Below are positions 55,728-64,000 of a DNA stretch of 64,000 bases, one piece after another; the stretch's first letter is position 1; every line of letters begins with the position of its first letter. The notes beneath the pieces were generated by a model, which was not told the DNA's origin, searched no databases, and saw only the letters and a program-made list of their open reading frames with translations. Made by a program: the position numbers and the translations under genes. Location: positions 15,001-79,000 of the forward strand of contig CASCJZ010000001.1 of NCBI GenBank assembly GCA_949152475.1, read 5' to 3'. The DNA is from Terebella lapidaria. Its lineage: Eukaryota > Annelida > Polychaeta > Terebellida > Terebellidae.

Positions 55728-58700
55728 GTGACAGATACAAGTACCCTCTCGAGGCAGCATCCTACTCTTCACTTGGACTATGTTCACCACAAGCACAACA
55801 TGAGACCTTTCGCCGGCTCACCGGCCGATAACATTTTCCTAAATGTGTATAAGGAGTGCCGGGCGTTTGTGACAGCGCAGTCGCAGGCATTCGGCACTTA
55901 CTCGTTTAGTCAAACAGCTCGCGTCCAGTAGGACGTCGACGGGTGACAGATACAAGTACCCTCTCGAGCAAGAGTCCTACTCTTGGCCCACTGAACGAAG
56001 CTCACTCGGAACATGTTCCGGGTCACCGACGGTTGCCCTTCGTCGGGCTCTTCCCACCCGTCGGCTTAGTTCGGGTCATCAACGGACATTTTCTCTTTTC
56101 ACCACAAGCAGACCATGAGACCTTTCACCGCCTAACCGGCCGATAACATTTTTCTAACTATCTATGGGAGATGCGGGTTGTTTGTGACAGCACAGTCACA
56201 GGCACTCGGCATTTTCTCTTTTAGTCAAACAGCTCGCGTCTACTAGGACGTCGACGGGTGTCAGATACACGTACCCTCTCGAGGAAGAGTCCTATTTCTG
56301 GCCCACTGGACGAAGCTCACCTGGAAGATGTTCCGGGTCACAGACGGTTGCTTTTCGTCGGGCTCTTTCCACCTGTCGGCCTAGCTCGGGTCATCAACGG
56401 TCACGTAAAACACCCAAGAACTCGGAATAGGTCAAGTAGACGGAAACCAATGCGATAAAACCAACTCTTCTTATGACACGTGTTGCACCAGTACCATCAT
56501 GCTATGAAAAGCCTCAGCTTATGACACATTTTGCATGCTTTCGTGTGGTCAAACAGCTCGCATCCACTGGGACACTGATGGGTGACAGAGACAAGTACCC
56601 TCTCGAGGCAGATTCCTACTCGTCACCCGGAACATGTTCACCACAAGCACACCATGAGACCATTCGCCGGCTCATCGGCCGATAACATTTTCCTAAATAT
56701 GTATAAGGAGTGCCGGGCGTTTGTGACAGCGCAGTCGCAGGCATTCGGCACTTGCTCGTTTAGTCAAACAGCTCGCGTCCAGTAGGACGTCGACGGGTGA
56801 CAGATACAAGTACCCTCTCGAGCAAGAGTCCTACTCTTGGCCCACTGAACGAAGCTCACTCGGAACATGTTCCGGGTCACCGACGGTTGCCCTTCGTCGG
56901 GCTCTTTCCACCCGTCGGCTTAGTTCGGGTCATCAACGGACACGTAAAAGACTCAAGAACTCGGTCTAGGTCAAGTAGACGGAAACCAGAGCGATAAAAC
57001 CAACTCTCTTTATGACACGTCTTGCACTACTACCATCATGTTATGAAAAGCCTAGGCTTATGACACATTTCGCACGCTTTGGTGTGGTCAAACAGCTCAC
57101 TTCCACTGGAAAACCGACGGGTGACCGATTCAAGTACTCTTTCGAAGCAGCGTACTACTTTTCACCCGGAACATGTTCACCACAAGCAGACCATGAGACC
57201 TTTCACCGCCTAACCGGCCGATAACATTTTTCTAACTATCTATGGAAGATGCGGGTTGTTTGTGACAGCACAGTCACATGCACTCGGCATTCTCTCTTTT
57301 AGTCAAACAGCTCGCGTCTACTAGGACGTCGACGGGTGACAGATACACGTACCCTCTCGAGGAAGAGTCCTATTTCTGGCCCACTGGACGAAGCTCACCT
57401 GGAAGATGTTCGGGGTCACAGACGGTTGCTTTTCGTCGGGCTCTTTCCACCTGTCGGCCTAGCTCGGGTCATCAACGGTCACGTAAAACACCCAAGAACT
57501 CGGAATAGGTCAAGTAGACGGAAACCAATGCGATAAAACCAACTCTTCTTATGACACGTGTTGCACCAGTACCATCATGCTATGAAAAGCCTCAGCTTAT
57601 GACACATTTTGCATGCTTTCGTGTGGTCAAACAGCTCGCATCCACTGGGACACTGACGGGTGACAGAGACAAGTACCCTCTCGAGGCAGATTCCTACTGG
57701 TCACCCGGAACATGTTCACCACAAGCACACCATGAGACCATTCGCCGGCTCATCGGCTGAAAGCAGTTTCTCAACTATATAATAGGAAGGGCCGAGTGTG
57801 TGTGACAGCGTAGTCTCACTCAAGTCTCACTAAGACAGCTCGCGTCCTCTAGGACGTCGAGGGGTGACAGATACACGTACCCTCTCGAGGAAGAGTCCCA
57901 CTCTTGGCCAACTGAACGAAGCTCACCTGGAACAGGTTCCGGGTCACCGACGGTTGCATTTCTTCAGACTCTCTCCACCTGTCGGCTTAGCTCGGGTCAT
58001 CAACGGTCACGTAAAAGACCCACGAACTCAGTCTACGTCAAGTAGACGAAAACGATAGCAATAAAACCAACTCTCTTCATGACAGGTTTTGCACCACTAC
58101 CATCATGCTATGAAAAGCCTTAGCTCTGTCACCCGTCAGCTTTCGTGTGGTCAAACAGCTCGCATCCACTGGGACACTGTCAGGTGACAGATACAAGTAC
58201 CCTCTCGAGGCAGATTCCTACTCGTCACCCGTAACATGTTCACCACAAGCACAGCATGAGACCATTCGCCGGCTCATCGGCTGAAAGCAGTTTTTCAACA
58301 ATATATAGGAGATACTGGGTGTTTCGGACCTCACAATGTGGGAGTTCCGAAGCATTCAGGATTTCCTTTAAGCAGTCAGGAAAATGAAGTCGGCCGATGA
58401 GTGGGCAAATATTCTCACGGCGGGCTTTTGATGTTTTACTTTGGTGGTTGCTCTGTGATGCGACTTGCCACTTTTCCCAGATGAATGCCCCGAGCTAAGC
58501 CAACAGGAGGCGAGAGCCCGACGAAGGGCAACCGTCGATGACCTGGAACTTGTTCCTAGTGAGCTTCTTTCAGTGAGCAGTCACAGGCACTCGGCATTTT
58601 CTCGTTTAGTCAAACAGCTCTCATCCACTAGGACGTCGGCATGAGACAGACACAAGTACCCTCTCGAGGCAGACTCCTACTCGTCAACCGGAACATGTTC

Positions 58701-60996
58701 ACCACAAGCACACCATGAGACCACTCGCCGGCTCACCCACTGACTCCATTTTTCTAACTATATATAGGAAGGGCCTTTTCAGCCTTTTCCTTTTTAGTAA
58801 AACAGCTCGCGTCCTCTAGGACGTCGAGAGGTGACAGATACAAGTACCCTCTCGAGGAAGAGTCCCACTCTTGGCCAACGGAACGAAGCTCAGCTGGATC
58901 AGGTTCCGGGTCACCGACGGTTGCATTTCTTCAGACTCTCTCCACCTGTCGGCTTAGCTCGGGTCATCAACGGTCACGTAAAAGACCCACGAACTCAGTC
59001 TACGTCAAGTAGACGAAAACGAGAGCAATAAAACCAACTCTCTTCATGACAGGTTTTGCACCACTACCGTCATGCTATGAAAAGCCTTAGCTTACGACAC
59101 ATTTTGCACGCTTTCGTGTGGTCAAACAGCTCGCGTCCACTATAACACTGACGGGTGACAGATACAAGTACCCTCTTGAGGCAGCATCCTACTCTTCACT
59201 CGAAACATGTTCACCACAAGCACACCATGAGACCTTTCGCCAACTCACCGGCTGATAACATTTTCTTAAATATGTATAAGGAGTGCCGGGCGTTTGTGAC
59301 AGCGCAGTCGCAGGCACTCGGCACTTACTGGTTTAGTCAAACAGCTCGCGTCCAGTAGGACGTCGACGGGTGACAGATACAAGTACCCTCTCGAGCAAGA
59401 GTCCTACTCCTGGCCCACTGAACGAAGCTCACTCGGAACATGTTACGGGTCACCGATGGTTGCCCTTCGTCGGGCTCTTTCCACCCGTCGGCTTAGTTCG
59501 GGTGATCAACGGACACGTAAAAGACTCAAGAACTCGGTCTAGGTCAAGTAGACAGGAACCAGTGACAAAGACAAGTACCCTCTCGAGGCAGGACGTCGAG
59601 GGGTGACAGATACATGTACCCTCTCGAGGAAGAGTCCCACCCTTGGCCCACTGAACGAAGCTCACCTGGATCAGGTTCCGGGTCACCGACGGTTGCATTT
59701 CTTCAGACTCTCTCCACCTGTCGGCTTAGCTCGGGTCATCAACGGTCACGTAAAAGACCCACGAACACAGTCTACGTCAAGTAGACGAAAACGAGAGCAA
59801 TAAAACCAACTCTCGTCAAGACAGGTTTTGCACCACTACCGTCATGCTATGAAAAGCCTTAGCTTATGACACATTTTGCACGCTTTCGTGTGGTCAAACA
59901 GCTCGCGTCCACAATAACACTGACGGGTGACAGATACAAGTACCCTCTCGAGGCAGCATCCTATTCTTCACTCACAAGATGTTCACCACAAGCACACCAT
60001 GAGACCTTTCGCCGGCTGACCGGCCAATAACATTTTCCTAAATATGTATAAGGAGTGCCGGGGGTTTGTGACAGCGCAGTCGCAGGCACTCGGCACTTAC
60101 TCGCTTAGTCAAACAGCTCGCGTCCAGTAGGACGTCGACTGGTGACAGATACAAGTACCCTCTCGAGCAAGAGTTCTACTCTTGGCCCACTGAACGAAGC
60201 TCACTCGGAACATGTTCCGGGTCACCGACGGTTGCCCTTCGTCGGGCTCTTTCCACCCGTCGGCTTAGTTCGGGTCATCAACGGACACGTAAAACACCCA
60301 AGAACTCGGAATAGGTCAAGTAGACGGAAACCAATGCGATAAAACCAACTCTTCTTATGACACGTGTTGCACCAGTACCATCATGCTATGAAAAGCCTCA
60401 GCTTATGACACATTTTGCATGCTTTCGTGTGGTCAAACAGCTCGCATCCACTGGGACACTGACGAGTGACAGAGACAAGTACCCTCTCGAGGCAGATTCC
60501 TACTCGTCACCCGGAACATGTTTACCACACGCACACCATGAAACCATTCGCCGGCTCATCGGCTGAAAGCAGTTTCTCAACTATATAATAGGAAGGGCCG
60601 AGTGTGTGTGACAGCGTAGTCTCACTCAAGTCTCACTACTCACTAAGACAGCTTGCATCCTCTAGGACGTCGAGGGGTGACAGATACACGTACCCTCTCG
60701 AGGAAGAGTCCCACTCTTGGCCAACTGAACGAAGCTCACCTGGAACAGGTTCCAGGTCACCGACGGTTGCATTTCTTCGGACTCTCTCCACCTGTCGGCT
60801 TAGCTCGGGTCATCAACGGTCACGTAAAAGACCCACGAACTCAGTCTACGTCAAGTAGACGAAAACGATAGCAATAAAACCAACTCTCTTCATGACAGGT
60901 TTTGCACCACTACCATCATGCTATGAAAAGCCTTAGCTCTGTCACCCGTCAGCTTTCGTGTGGTCAAACAGCTCGCATCCACTGGGACACTGTCAG
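55728..60996 (+). repeat. Satellite 2 higher-order unit U4 (5,269 bp)
   Basis: It matches U1 at +19,594 (36664/56258, 38270/57864, 40548/60142), including the gagttctactcttgg and ctcgcttagtc markers and the longer form of module C near 58430. It starts a second round of the super-period. Confidence 0.88.
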
Positions 60997-63900
60997 GTGA
61001 CAGATACAAGTACTTTCTCGAGGCAGATTCCTACTCGTCACCCGTAACATGTTCACCACAAGCACAGCATGAGACCATTCGCCGGCTCATCGGCTGAAAG
61101 CAGTTTTTCAACAATATATAGGAGATACTGGGTGTTTCGGACCTCACAATGTGGGAGTTCCGAAGCATTCAGGATTTCCTTTAAGCAGTCAGGAAAATGA
61201 AGTCGGCCGATGAGTGGGCAAATATTCTCACGGCGCGCTTTTGATATACTTTGGTGGTTGCTCTGTGATGCGACTTGCCACTTTTCCCAGATGAATGACC
61301 CGAGCTAAGCCAACAGGAGGCGAGAGCCCGACGAAGGGCAACCGTCGGTGACCTGGAACTTGTTCCTAGTGAGCTTCTTTCAGTGAGCAGTCACAGGCAC
61401 TCGGCATTTTCTCGTTTAGTCAAACAGCTCTCATCCACTAGGACGTCGGCATGAGACAGACACAAGTACCCTCTCGAGGCAGATTCCTACTCGTCAACCG
61501 GAACATGTTCACCACAAGCACACCATGAGACCATTCGCCGGCTCATCGGCTGAAACCAGTTTCTCAACTATATAATAGGAAGGGCCGAGTGTGTGTGACA
61601 GCGTAGTCTCACTCAAGTCTCACTAAGACAGCTCGCGTCCTCTAGGACGTCGAGGGGTGACAGATACACGTACCCTCTCGAGGAAGAGCCCCACTCTTGG
61701 CCAACTGAACGAAGCTCACCTGGAACAGGTTCCGGGTCACCGACGGTTGCATTTCTTCAGACTCTCTCCACCTGTCGGCTTAGCTCGGGTCATCAACGGT
61801 CACATAAAAGACCCACGAACTCAGTCTACGTCAAGTAGACGAAAACGATAGCAATAAAACCAACTCTCTTCATGACAGGTTTTGCACCACTACCATCATG
61901 CTATGAAAAGCCTTAGCTCTGTCACCCGTCAGCTTTCGTGTGGTCAAACAGCTCGCATCCACTGGGACACTGTCAGGTGACAGATACAAGTACTTTCTCG
62001 AGGCAGATTCCTACTCGTCACCCGTAACATGTTCACCACAAGCACAGCATGAGACCATTCGCCGGCTCATCGGCTGAAAGCAGTTTTTCAACAATATATA
62101 GGAGATACTGGGTGTTTCGGACCTCACAATGTGGGAGTTCCGAAGCATTCAGGATTTCCTTTAAGCAGTCAGGAAAATGAAGTCGGCCGATGAGTGGGCA
62201 AATATTCTCACGGCGGGCTTTTGATGTTTTACTTTGGTGGTTGCTCTGTGATGCGACTTGCCACTTTTCCCAGATGAATGACCCGAGCTAAGCCAACAGG
62301 AGGCGAGAGCCCGACGAAGGGCAACCGTCGGTGACCTGGAACTTGTTCCTAGTGAGCTTCTTTCAGTGAGCAGTCACAGGCACTCGGCATTTTCTCGTTT
62401 AGTCAAACAGCTCTCATCCACTAGGACGTCGGCATGAGACAGACACAAGTACCCTCTCGAGGCAGATTCCTACTCGTCAACCGGAACATGTTCACCACAA
62501 GCACACCATGAGACCACTCGCCGGCTCACCCACTGACTCCATTTTTCTAACTATATATAGGAAGGGCCTTTTCAGCCTTTTCCTTTTTAGTAAAACAGCT
62601 CGCGTCCTCTAGGACGTCGAGAGGTGACAGATACAAGTACCCTCTCGAGGAAGAGTCCCACTCTTGGCCAACGGAACGAAGCTCAGCTGGATCAGGTTCC
62701 GGGTCACCGACGGTTGCATTTCTTCAGACTCTCTCCACCTGTCGGCTTAGCTCGGGTCATCAAAGGTCACGTAAAAGACCCACGAACTCAGTCTACGTCA
62801 AGTAGACGAAAACGAGAGCAATAAAACCAACTCTCTTCATGACAGGTTTTGCACCACTACCGTCATGCTATGAAAAGCCTTAGCTTACGACACATTTTGC
62901 ACGCTTTCGTGTGGTCAAACAGCTCGCGTCCACTATAACACTGACGGGTGACAGATACAAGTACCCTCTTGAGGCAGCATCCTACTTTTCACTCGAAAGA
63001 TGTTCACCACAAGCACACCATGAGACCTTTCGCCAACTCACCGGCTGATAACATTTTCTTAAATATGTATAAGGAGTGCCGGGCGTTTGTGACAGCGCAG
63101 TCGCAGGCACTCGGCACTTACTGGTTTAGTCAAACAGCTCGCGTCCAGTAGGACGTCGACGGGTGACAGATACAAGTACCCTCTCGAGCAAGAGTCCTAC
63201 TCCTGGCCCACTGAACGAAGCTCACTCGGAACATGTTACGGGTCACCGATGGTTGCCCTTCGTCGGGCTCTTTCCACCCGTCGGCTTAGTTCGGGTGATC
63301 AACGGACACGTAAAAGACTCAAGAACTCGGTCTAGGTCAAGTAGACAGGAACCAGTGACAAAGACAAGTACCCTCTCGAGGCAGGACGTCGAGGGGTGAC
63401 AGATACATGTACCCTCTCGAGGAAGAGTCCCACCCTTGGCCCACTGAACGAAGCTCACCTGGATCAGGTTCCGGGTCACCGACGGTTGCATTTCTTCAGA
63501 CTCTCTCCACCTGTCGGCTTAGCTCGGGTCATCAACGGTCACGTAAAAGACCCACGAACACAGTCTACGTCAAGTAGACGAAAACGAGAGCAATAAAACC
63601 AACTCTCGTCAAGACAGGTTTTGCACCACTACCGTCATGCTATGAAAAGCCTTAGCTTATGACACATTTTGCACGCTTTCGTGTGGTCAAACAGCTCGCG
63701 TCCACTATAACACTGACGGGTGACAGATACAAGTACCCTCTCGAGGCAGCATCCTATTCTTCACTCACAAGATGTTCACCACAAGCACACCATGAGACCT
63801 TTCGCCGGCTGACCGGCCAATAACATTTTCCTAAATATGTATAAGGAGTGCCGGGGGTTTGTGACAGCGCAGTCGCAGGCACTCGGCACTTACTCGTTTA

Positions 63901-64000
63901 GTCAAACAGCTCGCGTCCAGTAGGACGTCGACTGGTGACAGATACAAGTACCCTCTCGAGCAAGAGTCCTACTCTTGGCCCACTGAACGAAGCTCACTCG
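60997..64000 (+). repeat. Satellite 2 higher-order unit V2 (partial, runs off the window)
   Basis: It matches V1 at +19,594 (42063/61657, 43030/62624, 43569/63163), including agtactttctcgagg and two module C copies. One difference is caccacaag near 63005, where V1 has catcacaag near 43410. The array continues past 64000. Confidence 0.87.

Noticed and set aside
7754-63596. More than a hundred 60-84-codon frames in satellite 2 (MTDTSTLSRKSP- and MTRVAPVPSCYE-type)
   Set aside because: Each is tied to a half-unit of the satellite, many overlap in other frames, starts are often GTG, and differences between copies change residues freely. No known domain is seen.
7676-64000. rDNA spacer or 5S/tRNA-derived satellite
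   Set aside because: I found no rRNA, 5S or tRNA-like internal promoter (A/B box) sequence in the monomers by reading; no structural RNA is supported.

Overview
This window looks like repeat-dense heterochromatin of an animal genome, most likely a marine invertebrate (a lophotrochozoan such as a mollusc is my best guess). That guess rests on the style of the non-LTR retrotransposon proteins, not on any host gene. I see no host protein-coding gene, tRNA or rRNA. Almost everything is satellite DNA, plus two copies of one near-full-length LINE.

Layout. (1) 1-6785: satellite 1, built from 56- and 60-bp monomers. It is interrupted three times by the same ~655-bp non-satellite segment, and a ~710-bp block at 5481-6190 runs in the opposite orientation with a 42-bp period. 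(2) 6786-7675: non-repetitive DNA holding one fossil reverse-transcriptase-type fragment. (3) 7676-64000: satellite 2, a complex satellite alternating a ~320-bp half-unit (A) and a ~215-bp half-unit (B), with an occasional third module (C) that carries an inverted piece of A. Satellite 2 is organised at several levels: ~535-bp dimers, units of about 2.74, 1.385, 3.79 and 5.27 kb, and a 19,594-bp super-period seen from about 36.1 kb to the window end.

A 6,350-bp LINE is inserted into satellite 2 with a clean 9-bp target-site duplication (acgtaaaag). Matching empty sites lie in neighbouring units (11995-12003 and 32727-32735). After insertion, the 2,741-bp satellite unit plus the LINE was duplicated as a 9,100-bp tandem, giving LINE copies at 14745-21094 and 23845-30194. 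Their predicted proteins differ by one residue in 1,520. ORF2 (1,171 aa) is intact in both: a 2A-like motif, an APE-type endonuclease, a reverse transcriptase with FADD, and a C-terminal CCHC finger.

The most interesting find is ORF1. Behind a standard LINE ORF1 core (coiled coil, RRM-like and C-terminal RNA-binding domains) it carries a complete-looking IMPACT/UPF0029 domain. In eukaryotes IMPACT is known as a regulator of the GCN1-GCN2 translation-stress pathway. ORF1 is cut at its 5' end by the insertion and runs in frame from the satellite, so the present ORF is a satellite-LINE fusion. The ORF1 block is clearly less AT-rich than the 1.7-kb inter-ORF region and ORF2, which suggests the element is a mosaic.
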